This document shows positions 1 to 11,978 of a stretch of 64,000 nt of DNA, piece by piece. Numbering within the stretch: the first letter of the stretch is position 1; every line of letters starts with the position of its first letter. A program made the position numbers and the translations under genes. The stretch comes from Enoplosus armatus (Eukaryota > Chordata > Actinopteri > Centrarchiformes > Enoplosidae): contig NC_092182.1 of NCBI RefSeq assembly GCF_043641665.1, forward strand, positions 15,267,456 to 15,331,455, given 5' to 3'. The notes below the pieces were generated by a model. The model was given only the letters and a program-made list of their open reading frames with translations. It searched no databases and was not told where the DNA came from.

Positions 1-832
1 TTAATGAGCAGAGTTAATGCTTGCCAAAGTCATTGTGACTGCGATCACTGAGTGAGGCTATTACTGTGTCTAATGAAGCTGATTTGGTTCTAGTGGATCC
101 CACAATATTCTACTCCAAACTGTTATTCTTTCTCTAGAAAATTAAAAATGTCGCTTATTGTACTGTTTTACATGCAGAAATGCTTGTTACATGGGATCCA
201 CTGCAGAGAGCTGCAATCCTCCTGCGTGCGTGCTGAAGTGTCTGAAAGCTATTCCTGTGTTGACTATCCCCCGGTGAGAGCTTGTAATACTGAAACGCAG
301 AGAATTTGCAACAGAACCACATTAGATTGATGGTCCCTTCTCTTTGGTGCATGTTTCATTCCCCCCGTTGTTTGCCACTAACAGCAAGGCTACATCTCGG
401 TGTAATTTCCATGTGTATGGGTGAAGTTTTGCAAGTCTAATTTCTGCCCTTGAATTGAATTACACAAAAAAAGGCGGCCACAGCCATACAGTGTATTTGC
501 ATCTGGATCATTTAATATTTCACCGTCAAGGCTCGTTAATCTTGCCCTTGTTTCATATACAAATTGTGCTTCAATAATGCGGAGGGACAGGAACAAGGAG
601 ATATAAATCAAGGGGGTAATACTTTCGATTAATCACACATCCAATTTTTTTTAATCAACAAGAGAAAACAGAAAAAAATTAACAACGGATTATCCCTGTT
701 TCGGCTCCTGCTTAAGATAAACTATGCAGTGGGATTCAGTGGCAGGTTGGTTCAAACGGCACACACAAACACTTTCATTTGTCATTCTCTGCTTTAGATA
801 ATCACACACTGTGCAAAGATGACAGTAACATA
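1..832. other. No gene seen; AT-rich unique-looking DNA
   Basis: All frames are broken by frequent stops. Several TAAT and TTAATTA motifs occur, but nothing specific enough to call. Confidence 0.5.
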
Positions 833-990
833 ACAGCAGCCTTACATTTAGACCCTTTAGCCAGCTCATTTAGCGCAGCACAACACCCACAGCTTAATTA
901 GCTCTTTCAGTATCATCTGCAGTTCTGAATGTTTTCACAGCATCTTTTTGATGCTTGGCTGAAAGACACATTTTCTCCGTAAATTAGCGG
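833..990. repeat. Repeat copy A, homologous to 3875-4012
   Basis: It shares with 3875-4012 a near-identical run containing TTAGACCCTTTAGCC, CTCATTTAGC, AGCTTAATTAGCTCT and AAAGACACATTTTCTC. Both copies are in the same orientation, 3 kb apart. It could be an interspersed family or a local duplication. Confidence 0.7.
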
Positions 991-3072
991 GATACCAATC
1001 TAATCATTTTTATATCTTGGGAGTTTTTTTTTTCTCACTTTAGCGGGCAGTTAGCTGTGATCTGACGGCCTACATTAAAGCCTATGCTGTGACTGCACAA
1101 CACTAACAGTGTGACAAGTGTGAGGCACTAATTGTGGTGACGATTAATGAGCGAGGTAACATGATTTCTTTCATTGAGCACGATCCTGTGGAAATCAGTT
1201 TAGAACCAAAGTGTTTCAAGCTTTTCCTTGTTGTGATAATCAACATATTGATCTTTTTGTATCTTAAAAACTCAAATCAAGACTCATCAAAGAGGGAGCA
1301 TTAATTCCTGCTTGGTGGATATCTGAAATTATTCCAGTTTTATACAACTTTGATTTTACTTTTGTAGTTTTGTCCATGATTTTGATTGGTTATGATAACA
1401 TTATCAAGTTAATTGCTCAGATCCACAAGGAACACAAGTGGTCTGATGATCAAACTAGTTTTAAACAAACCCCCAGATTAGCCAAATTAATTAGAAAGTG
1501 AAAATGAAGACCAGTTGTAAAAATATTACCCAAACTCTCTGTTGTAAACATCCATCACAGATTCAACTTTCCATTTTGATCTACTATACGTGCCGTAGTT
1601 GTGCACACAAACCGTTCTCCAGTGCAGTGCAGGATTATTAGCCTAACCCTTTCAGTTTTACCTTCAAATAAAGTGGTTTATATGCTCATCAGCCAAATGT
1701 CACCAATCCACATGTCAAATTCAGTTTTCTGTTCTGCTCTCATCGTTTGCAGCGAGCTAACATGTGTAAAGCTAATACCCGCCGATACGTCACCACTTCC
1801 TGCACGTGCTTCACAATAAACACATTGTGAGTGAGGGCAGTGGGAGGCCTTCACTGTCAAACCGGAAATGTTGAAAATGACTCATTGGTTTTCTCATTTG
1901 CTCTTCCTGTGAACCTTACCGGCTATGTAAAGACACAGGGAATATAGTTATAAACAAATAAGTGAATGCCAAGCTGTTCTTACCGTATAAGCTGTTGTTA
2001 TGATGATAAATATCGATGAGAAACACACATGTGTTGTTAGTGTTTATGTGCCCAGGTAAATCCTCTATAATCTTTCCAGTTCTGTCACTGTCTACCTGTT
2101 CCTTTGTACCCACAGTGGCAGATTTGTTTCAGTATTTATTTGTTATATGCTAATAATGCATTGTATTTTCCTCTGCATTTGATTATGCACATTGGAAACA
2201 TTCCCAGGCTCATTAGTTGGTTGAGATAAATCTACCCCACCATGTTTTGGTATTAATGTGATTCTCAATTGCTTTATCTCACATCAAAGCTGAGGAATTG
2301 GCCTGATGATAAAAGGTTTCTCCGAAGAAACTTATTCTATTGACTTTAAAAAAAGACAAGTGTCTCTCTGGAAAATTAAACATGATTATTAATTACACTC
2401 ATTAATTATTAACATTAATGAGTCTATTGTTTGAGCCAACACCAGAGATGAGGTTAAGGTTTGTGTCCATTAGCTGAATATGACAAACATCTGAATCTGC
2501 CCAACAGGCCTTCTGTATTGTGTTATGATAGATGAAAAGTAGAAAATGAAAATTGGACTACTCCACAAAGGTTGTGCAATACTTGACATATGGAACAGCC
2601 CCAGAAAAGTATCAAAGTGGCAACTTAATCACATTATAAATAAGACAGACTTATATACTTATAGTGTAGACTTATATACTATATATACATACTAATCTGT
2701 TTGCCAGATCACATCACGCATGACTACATTTGCAGTAAATACTGTCATATATGCTTAGACCTCCACAAAACACAACATAGTTGTTGTCATCAACATCAAC
2801 ATCAACACATAAACATAAACAAAAGGGTATTTTTCCAAAAAACAAGGTTGCCTGAATTCATCTCTGGCAAGGCTACTGTTGAATAATCCTGTCAATCACT
2901 GAGAAGAACGGGAAGATTGAATGCCTAATCAGCTTGCTGGAATGAAAAAAGAAAACAACAACGAAAACAGAACAAAGCAAACGACTTGAGATAAAGTCCA
3001 GCACACAACCACCAGTGGAGTGTCATTGTTACACTTCGGCTGTTGTACGGATTAAACAAATGAGAAATAAAG
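991..3072. other. No gene seen
   Basis: AT-rich, short frames only, no recognisable repeat. A CAACAT trinucleotide-pair run at 2789-2805 is minor. Confidence 0.5.
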
Positions 3073-3246
3073 TGTTAATTCATGAGCTTCAGAGGTGCCC
3101 ATAGGCAGATTTTGTTCCCTTTGAACAGAGCCAGCCAGGCTAGCTGTTTCCCCCTGTTTCAAGTATTTATGCTACGCTAAGCTAGCCAACAGCTGGCTCC
3201 AGCTACATGTTCACCATACACACATGACAGTGGTATCGATCCCTTA
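3073..3246. repeat. Common teleost interspersed repeat (SINE/MITE-like)
   Basis: Contains CTAGCTGTTTCCCCCTGTTT, TATGCTACGCTAAGCTAGCC, GCTGGCTCCAGCTACATG and AGTGGTATCGATCC, in the order I know from a very abundant fish repeat. No ORF; the class is uncertain. Confidence 0.6.
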
Positions 3247-3874
3247 GTATCGTTGGTCTGAAAACCCATTCAAGCAGAATAATAGAGTAATGCTACAAAA
3301 CGCCATACCTCTGATTGTTGAACAATAACTTTTCAGTGACAGTGTTCAGTGTTCAGATAAAACCACTGTATCCAGCTTATATAAGAAAAACTATTTCTCA
3401 TATTATTGGACACAAAACAAGTCACAGCAATGTCATAATTGCAGAAATACTTGTATCTTGTAGCTGCTATTTGCTTCTTTTTTTTTTTATTTTTTTTTTT
3501 ACTTTTTTAACTTTAACTTTCTGTGACGTACCATCCATTATTTTCATGGTTCTAATGGCAAATCAAAACTTATATTTCTGCTCATGTTACTGGGATCTAT
3601 TGTCTGACTGAAAAAGGAATCCCCTAATTGGCACCAGTTTAGCCAAAAAGACATAACAGAAATCACCTGAGACAGATTTCTGACTCATGTAAAGTACCAG
3701 AGGCCCCGCTGTGGTCCTGGCTGCTTCCCTTTAAGATACACAGAGCAGTCCATTTTTATGTACCAGAGTTCAAATGACAGACACAAACACACTTTCTTTG
3801 TGTTACTTTGTGCGATTTGTTGGTTTGTTCCTCTGCTATTCAAATAGAGTCACATAGCGGCTGTATGAGGGAAA

Positions 3875-4012
3875 ACAGCAGCCTTATATTTAGACCCTTT
3901 AGCCACCTCATTTAGCACCACACAGCGGCCAAAGCTTAATTAGCTCTGTCAGCATCATCTTCACGTTTTCACTGCATCTTTGAGTAAAAGACACATTTTC
4001 TCTGTAATTTAG
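3875..4012. repeat. Repeat copy B, homologous to 833-990
   Basis: Same blocks as copy A with scattered substitutions and small gaps. The homology also extends weakly upstream to about 3779 (ACACAAACACACTTTC) and 763. Copy B lacks the short 'tttttgatgcttggct' segment of copy A. Confidence 0.7.
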
Positions 4013-4574
4013 TCAGTTACTCATCTAAGCATTGCTACAGGCCGCGCTGTCTGTATCTCCAGTCTACCTCACCAGCTCATTGTCCACTGGATCCTGTCAT
4101 GCCCGTCTTCATGCCCTTAGTGCCATGATGCCCACCGCAGGGGGGATGTGGAGTGTAACTTCAGTTGAGTCACAGCAGACATGTGGACGTGGTGAAACTA
4201 ATAACATAATTATTTGCTGCACTGCATTGCGGTAATTATTGGAACAGAGCCGTCATTGTACCTGTTATGACAGGTCAAAATGTCTGTTGTGAAAAAGGTC
4301 CATGAATGTGAGAAACAAGAGTACTCTGATGCTAGCAATGCTGTCATGCGATCAGGATTTATTATAGAAAGCGAAATGACAAGACGGACAGACTTTTGGA
4401 AGGGAAGAAAACAGAAAGAGATGATGTTCATCAAGCTAACCAAAACATAAAGGAGCCTATGTGGCTCTTGGGTTCACTACCAGTGTAGCAGAAGAGCTGT
4501 GTGTCTTTTATCTGTATGGGCAAAGTTAAAATCATCAATATTTTTTTTGTATATCAAATTACATTTTCAGGTGT

Positions 4575-4815
4575 AGCTGCAGCTCCCCTCGGCTTTACAG
4601 TTTCAGCTCATTGTTTGTCCGTCCCACAAATAATTTAATGTTTTGGTTCACTCTTGCTGCTCTCATAGTGTTGCAGCAGGCAGCTGTTTTCAGTGAAAAC
4701 GCTCTGATAAACCCCCTGTGCACAACCTGCTCACCGCCTAACAGCAGACAGACACACCAGGCACAACGACTAGCTGGTGAACATAGTGGAGCCTTTAGCA
4801 GCTAAAGAGACAGAT
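4575..4815. repeat. Interspersed repeat family, copy 1 of 3
   Basis: Contains GCAGCAGGCAGCTGTTTTCA, GCTCTGATAAACCCCCTGTG, AACAGCAGACAGACA and TAGCAGCTAAAGAGACAGAT. Related segments lie at 19478 and 58560. This is the most complete of the three copies. Confidence 0.65.
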
Positions 4816-5637
4816 ATTTCTCGCTGGCCACAGCAGCGATTTTGTCAATGAGCAAACTACGAATCCTGAGAGTTATCTTTTTTCTTTAATTTGGAAATTG
4901 AGGAAGTATTTTAGGCCGTACATTCTGAACAAAAACCTCTAGATTGGGCTTGATGGATCTCAGAAAAAATTGTGTCTATGTAAAAAATGGAAAAGACATG
5001 AAAAATATAAAGAGGACATGTTGTCAGTGTCTTCACAGGTAATTGCCTGCTGAATGTGCTGATATTTAGTTGAATGAACCTCGTGAATCCTGGTGTTCCA
5101 ATTTAATTTCTCCCTAAGGAGGTTCAGAGTTAGAAAACACTGCTTATGTATCTGCTTGTTCCAAAGCTTCAGCACACTGATACTGAGTGAAATATTCAAC
5201 TCAAGGACATTTTTCATGACTGCACCCTTACATCAAATAGAAAATCCCAGATATCTTGTGCCTCATTTTGTACAAACTTCAACATGTTTGGTATCTTTTG
5301 GGGACCTCTGGGTCTTTAGAAGGATTTCAAAATAAAAGGTCTGTTAGTACTGGCCAAACAAGTAAACAACATGCATGTGTAATGATGGATTGTCCAAAGG
5401 GTCGGTTGTGTTACAAATGTTAATGTCTGATTGAGAAAAACATTAGTGGCTGGTCACTCTCTGGGAGTGCTGATATTTTCTGAAGACTCAATCAAATAAG
5501 CAGTGAAAAATCAAGCATTTTCAAACTCACTTTATGCTCCACTAGTACAGCAAATGTTGCCTCACTAATTTGGAGACAAAATCTGTTACAGGGGGATAGT
5601 GATCAAAATGTGGAAGCCACTCACAATGTCAGACATC

Positions 5638-5890
5638 AAGGCTCCATTCACACCTGGTACTGACATGTGATCAGGATACAATATCTGGATAATGACGTCC
5701 AATCCACGGGCCTCATTTACAGTACACGTGGGGCCAGAGGTATAAACGACGCATACACACAAAAAAACATGCATACGCCATTTGAAACACATAAAACGGT
5801 ATTCATAAAAGAAGAATGTGCCGTGCAAATGTGCACACCTCAAGCTTACTTCAGACCAGGCGTACACACGGTTCTCTCATATTTTTCATA
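5638..5890. repeat. Two fused teleost repeat fragments
   Basis: 5638-5684 (CTCCATTCACACCTGGTACT) and 5712-5890 (GGGCCTCATTTAC, then many 'acgcatacacac' and 'cgtacacac' tracts) each resemble repeats common in fish genomes. The boundary between them is unclear. Confidence 0.45.
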
Positions 5891-8800
5891 GGTGTAAATG
5901 GCATGTTACGTTTACTTTGGGAGCCAAAATGAAGAGTAGTGGATGCAGCATTAAGATTTATCAATATCCTACTGAATTCAAATTCATAGTATGACTGAAA
6001 AGATACAATTCATGCATCCACAATGATGGATATTGAGATCTCTCCACAATGAGGCAGAACCATGGATGTATTATACAAACTGGACGCCAGACTCAAAGAT
6101 GGAGCCAAAACAGTTGCAGTACTTTTACACTGAAATGTTATATATTATATTTTGATGAAGTTGATCTGTTGATGGTGCCACAAACAACGTGCCACAGATC
6201 TACCGGTCCTATTCTTCAAAGTATAGCTGGTATCCTTAATTGATTACCACAGCATGTGATGTTCAGTAAGGTTATGGGTTAAACATGCAGAGAGTAAAGC
6301 AACTTTTTCTGATGTATATTGAGCATTTTCTTGCACAAAACATGATAGCCATCTTAATCATAATGTATTGCTTTTAAGGAACTGGGAATATGATAATGGA
6401 ATGTAGAAATGCAGAAAATGACTCCAGACTCCCTGCTGTATTGTGTCACTTTTCACACCAATGTTACACCTATAGACAGGAAATAGTGTTCAGCTAATCT
6501 TTTCTAAACTGCTCTGAATCAATTAAACAGCATCTGACTCTAAAACAACCTTTAGATAAAAGCTGTTGGATGGACATTTGTGATATTCAGTCTTTGGTGA
6601 TACATGTCTTTTTGTCTTTTAGTCTCACTGAGGGTTGATAAACTACAAATTGTTGACATCATTTAATGTGGTTTGTTAGAAAAGATAGCAATGATGTGAC
6701 ATAGTAGCCAGAATGAACTTAAAAGGCTGTTGCCACACGATGGCTGTTTCCCACTGGGAGGTAAAGCTGATAGATGTCTGGATAACATTTTATGATGAGA
6801 TAATGTTTGCAGTGTCATTCCAGTCAAAAGTGATTGGGGGGTGTAAATAGCTTTCATACATGGTAATAATGTCCAACAGTCCCCATAATGTTCTATCACT
6901 TCTCACTGGTGTGCTCTCTAGGTGCTAATAGTATAAACTTACACTTTATGTTGTGTCCATGGGAACGCAACAGGAGGAGATGGGACAAAGTTGCTAACAA
7001 AATCTAAATGACAAGTTATTTTCTGTAAAGGTCACCATCACCTGGAATCACAGTAGCATGAAGGAGTAGAGCAATTTTCCTTGGTAAACTTGATACAGCC
7101 CATTACATTTAGCGGAGGCAGCAGGAAGCTAATTTATAATATTTTGCGAGCTGCAAGTCTGTCTAACAGTAACAGGTGTGTGAGTTGGATGTGTTGAGCT
7201 GAAAACAGCTTGTGTGAGTTTCCTGAAGCAGCAGATGGAGAGCGGTTTTCTCCGAGTGTGCTGGGTCATATGCAAGCATGATTATAGCGACGACAGCGGG
7301 GAAGCGGAGGATCGGTGGAACCTGTTTTAAGCCCATTTTATATAAGCATGTCAGTATTTATCGGCTGATTCGAGCATTAAAATCTGGTCACGAATACAAT
7401 GAGTCATAGGGAAGAAGCTGTAAGTGCAGCTGGCCAGATTTAGATCATTACTTTAAGTTATGGCATGATGCTGTAGTGGTAATTGCAGTATAATGGGCCA
7501 TCAATGTAAATGAGGATGTTGGTAATTGTAGCTGTCTGGCTGAAAATACACAACAAGAAAGTAAGTTCATTTTCTATTACTGGTAATAAAGATATTTTTT
7601 CAGTTTTCTTTTTTTCACTGGTTGACTTTCTGTAACTTTACATGTTTTTATTAAAATAAATGACTCATATTCATCCCACCAACAAGATGAGGACTTTAGG
7701 TTAGATAAATATGAGCCCAGATGAGCTCAAGGAAACTGCTTCGATGTAGACGTTTCAAGGTGCTGTGTTTGATTATGATTTGGGATTCATTAGGACAGGT
7801 CACTGTTTTTAGCCCGGTTTAATCAGGAGAAAAATAGCCGGCACTGCATGTATCAATTAAAGAGCCAAACAGTCCATTTATATGAGCATCAACACAACCA
7901 ATATGAGAAATAATTTAATATTGCAAGTAATGTTCTGCTTGAGTGAAAGGGCACCGCAGGCCCCACATTACTATCTGATTGGTATGCATAAAATAGCCTG
8001 CCAGTATCCTCTTCTTCACCTTAGCATTAATTGTTAGCTACAGTAATGACTTTGACCTTCACTAGTGAGTTGTTTAAGTACAATATGTGTACTTCCACCA
8101 CACCTGTGCTGCAGCAGGCACTGCTTGTCATTGGCAAACAGAAGAATATAAACACCAGTGTTTCCTGCATTGAGTGCCCTATTTCTTAACTTATTATTTT
8201 CAAGTTGCACAGGAGGGCTGGGTTTTCAACCTCAGTACTTTTTTGGTAGTGACTGAAATGTAGCCGACCCTATCACCAAGCAAGCACCGAGTCCAATATC
8301 AATGTTTTTAAAATTCTCACTCTACATTAACTGTGCTTGAGAACTATTGTATGGTTAAAGCTAGAGAAAGATTGTGGTTATTGCAAATAAACTATGGTTA
8401 GGATATGGACGTAATTCTTAGTGATAATGGGTTGCGTTTGTACTGAATATTGAAAATTGTAAAATACTGAAAGCTGGCAACGTGTTTTTGTAGAAATGTT
8501 TGTTTTGCTCCCAGTAAAGGTACATTGAGTGAGCAAGCGGTTGCTGTCGCTATGAATTATTAAATTGCTTACCATTTCCTCTATTCTAAACTACAACCCG
8601 CTATTTGTCTACGTGATGAGATTAGAGTGGATGGATAGCAGCAACCGTAGCTTTTGTTACAGGTTGTTTAGGATCAGTTGTGGCCAGTAGCAGCAGCAGC
8701 AGTGGAGTTGTGCTCATAACACCTAAATTTGTGATGGAAAAAGTGATGATTTCCCCGAGGAACATGGAGGAGACCTTGGGAGAAGTGGCTCATCTTCACT

Positions 8801-9931
8801 GCAAACAACAAGGATGCTATCATCTGGATAAAGCTGAGGACAATATGGACATAAAGACTGCAGAGTATGTTTGGTTCTCATGCTTTGCTGATGTTTGTTT
8901 TTCTCTTTTACTTTTGTAAAATATATTTAAATTGTTACAAAATAAAACGTTAAAGACAAAAGAAGGCGACAAAATATAGAACAGATGGCAGATACAGCGG
9001 TAACTGCTAGCTCTGAAAACACCTTATGACATTGAGAAAACTTTTGTTTCGGTATTGTAACTCAGGTGTGTACTTGTACTAGTATTGAACAGTAATATTG
9101 GTGTATAGAAATAGGAAAGCTGGTGGGTGGCTGATTAGATGTTAACTGACACCCTTGGCATGTAACACCAACATTACGCTGTGGTGAAATCTATCAGTTC
9201 CACACCAGTGTGTACACTGTATGTTTGTTGGGCACAGAATATGCCAAATGACAATCCATTATGAGACACACACGATAAGCATCTAATATATTCTCTTTTG
9301 TTTTGAAATGCTAATTGGTAAACATTTACTCAATATGCATGTGTATGTCTGTGTGAGAGAGAAACGGGGAGAGTTTGCATAACATTAGTTATCTAGTTTG
9401 TTGCACAGGTGTGTGGTTTTGAATAAAAATCTAACGCTCATTTGCAAACATAGTTCAATGTGAGATACAGGAAGGGTTTTATAGAAGTTATATAACTCTT
9501 TAGTGAATAAGCCCGCCTGGATCAGCAGGATTTGCTATGACAAATCGCTTATTCACCAAATCATCACATAAACGGCTTTGCCTGATACTCTGTATGACCA
9601 TTCAATGCGAAAATACCAACTTGCCACCAATGTTTTTTACCCTTGGCTGCATTATCAATCCTCTTAGCAGGATGTGAGATTGGGCTTTCTGTCACGGTGC
9701 ATTCATAGGTGCAGCAGCACAGTGACGGGGATAGTGCGTCTCCACTGCGAGCAGATAACAATCAGCAGCAATCACAACTCATTCAGGCCCTGCACCAACG
9801 TCGGAAGCAGCCTTTTCAAGATGTTGGCGATTAGCATGGGTCGGCCTCGTCGCTAATAACATTTCAGAGCGTACCCCAATGACAATGCTCTTTTGCATTA
9901 GCATTCCAGCCACGCTGGGCCGGGTCAGAGG

Positions 9932-9954
9932 TGGCAGGCAGGCAGGCAGGCAGG
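9932..9954. repeat. (GGCA)n short tandem repeat
   Basis: About five tandem GGCA units, followed 60 bases on by a run of about 15 C (10015-10029). Confidence 0.85.
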
Positions 9955-11367
9955 ATGTCTGACAGCATGCCAAAAGCAGCACAGCTGTCCACTTTCCTGA
10001 AGACCACAAATGCAACCCCCCCCCCCCCCGCCAGTCATCCTCAGAGTCGTGGTGCAGTCTCACCCTTAGATACACAGGTTGCTGCTGACTCACCCACTGC
10101 ATACAGTGGCCACAAACAGACGGTGATGAATGACGCGCAAGTCAGCTGGCAGGTCCCTTCTTCCATCTGAGTTATTTCCTCTGCAGATACAGAAACAGAA
10201 TATGTGAAGGGAGGAAAGAAGAGACATAAGTGGAAGGTGCAGTGGAGAGGGTGGGCAACAGGAGAAAAGCAGTATAATTTTTCTCTTTAAAGTACTTTTT
10301 CATGCTTCAACGGCTCTTTGAGAAACCATACATGAATGCAACATGAGAGACGCTTGTCACAGAGTCCAGTTCAGTCCAAGACAAATGTGGCACTTCCTTT
10401 GATGTAAGAACACGACGAGAGTAAAGACAGAAAAATAGTCAGGGAATGACACATTTAAAGAATGCTGGCCGGCCTGTTTCTCTTGATCTCCCTGTCATAT
10501 CGTGTCATAAAATGTTTTCTTTAGAATATTGTTTCTCTTTTAGCTTGCCGGAAATAATGCCACGGTAATAATTGCTGAACAGTCACAGTAACAGATGCTG
10601 ACAGGTAAGTTGACAGATGGCTTTTTAAAGTCCACTGAGCTCAGTAAAAACATGAAAAATAAATAAATAATAGCAAAATACCGCATCATGTCAGAGATTA
10701 GACGCTACTGTTTTCATCACCATCACTGTAAGCAGAACCATTAGCATTTATTTTCAGCAGCACTAAGATGGAAATCCAGGCTGGCTGCATGCCCATCAGC
10801 TTGGCATTTAACCCCAAACAGGTGCCAGCGAAGCTGCATTTTGATGTTGGGTACTGAGTCAGAAAGATGATCTCCGTGGTGAAACAAAAAATACTGTAAG
10901 GCTTCACTCTCCTGTTTTAAAAATTAAAACAGCAAACCTGTCCTTTAAAACTGACCTTCAGTGTGCTTGTGTCTCTGTGAGTGTGTGTGTGTGGAGGGGG
11001 TTGGTGGGTGGATGATTGAAGGGGGGGCTGATACTCAAAATGGTAATCACATATCTCATTGCATGTATAATGAATCACTGAGAGTGAAATGGGCAATTTA
11101 AACAGCAGAAACATTTTAATTTTCACAGCTTATGTGGAAAAAAACAGAATTGTCTGTTTTAACTTGAACATGTGAGAATTCAGGTTGTATTTTTTTATTA
11201 AATGGACTACCACAAGATGTGGATCATCTATCAATCGGTTTTAAAAAATGATGAAGAAAAACAGCTTTTGTGCTGTTGATTTGATTTTGACTACCTCAAT
11301 CATACCTGGCTGCAAATAACGATTATTGTCAATATCGGTTATCATTATCATCGATTATTATTATCTG

Positions 11368-11978
11368 GTTCATAGACTGTAAAAAAGAAGTGCACGTAGC
11401 CACCATGATGTCACCCATTGGTTTGTGAACTACCATTTTGGCATTTTGGCCGTCGCCATCTTGGTTTTTTGGAACCAGAAGTGACCACATTTGGACAAGA
11501 GAGTGGAGCTGGGGATCTGAGAAACTGAAGACAATATGCACGCCTACCTGTACCGGCAACCTCGCCACGCCGCACGAAGTAGCTGGTAACAAATTAGCCT
11601 GTAAATGTACTTACCAGAAAAAAGTGAACAGAGTGTTTTTTAGTACAACCGAACGCCGCTATCCTGATTGACAGGTCGCCATGGTAGCGACTTGTCAATC
11701 ACAAGGTAGCTATGCCCTAAAGCATATCCTGCGTTATTGTTTATTTTACTCTTAATGGAACATATCATGCTGTATTGAAGAAGACTTGAAACTAGCGATT
11801 GAGACCATAAGTCATTTGGAAAATGTTTACTGAGGTAATAAAACAAGTGAGAAGTAGGGTCATTTTCTCATAGACTTCTATACTATCAGACTTCTTTTTG
11901 CGTCTAGTGGAGTTGCCCCCTGCTGGCCATTAGAAAGAATACAGGTTTAATGCTCCTCCACATTGGCTTCACTTTCAG
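11368..11978. repeat. Common teleost repeat, about 610 bp
   Basis: Contains CATAGACTGTAAAAAAGAAG, CGCCATCTTGG, TGTATTGAAGAAGACTTGAA, CATTTTCTCATAGACTTCTA and GTTGCCCCCTGCTGGCCATT, in the order of a repeat I know as widespread in percomorph fish. Probably a non-autonomous DNA element; I cannot define the terminal repeats or a target duplication. Confidence 0.6.

Larger units (their letters stand above)
4816..11367. other. No gene seen apart from repeat fragments
   Basis: Short frames only. 7,200-7,560 and 9,540-9,900 are repeat-poor and of balanced composition and could be conserved non-coding DNA; cross-species alignment would decide. 11,280-11,370 has ATTATC/ATTGTC runs. Confidence 0.45.

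Noticed and set aside
9779..10170. Overlapping frames on both strands near a GC-rich patch
   Set aside because: Driven by the GGCA repeat and the poly-C run; no domain or promoter signal.
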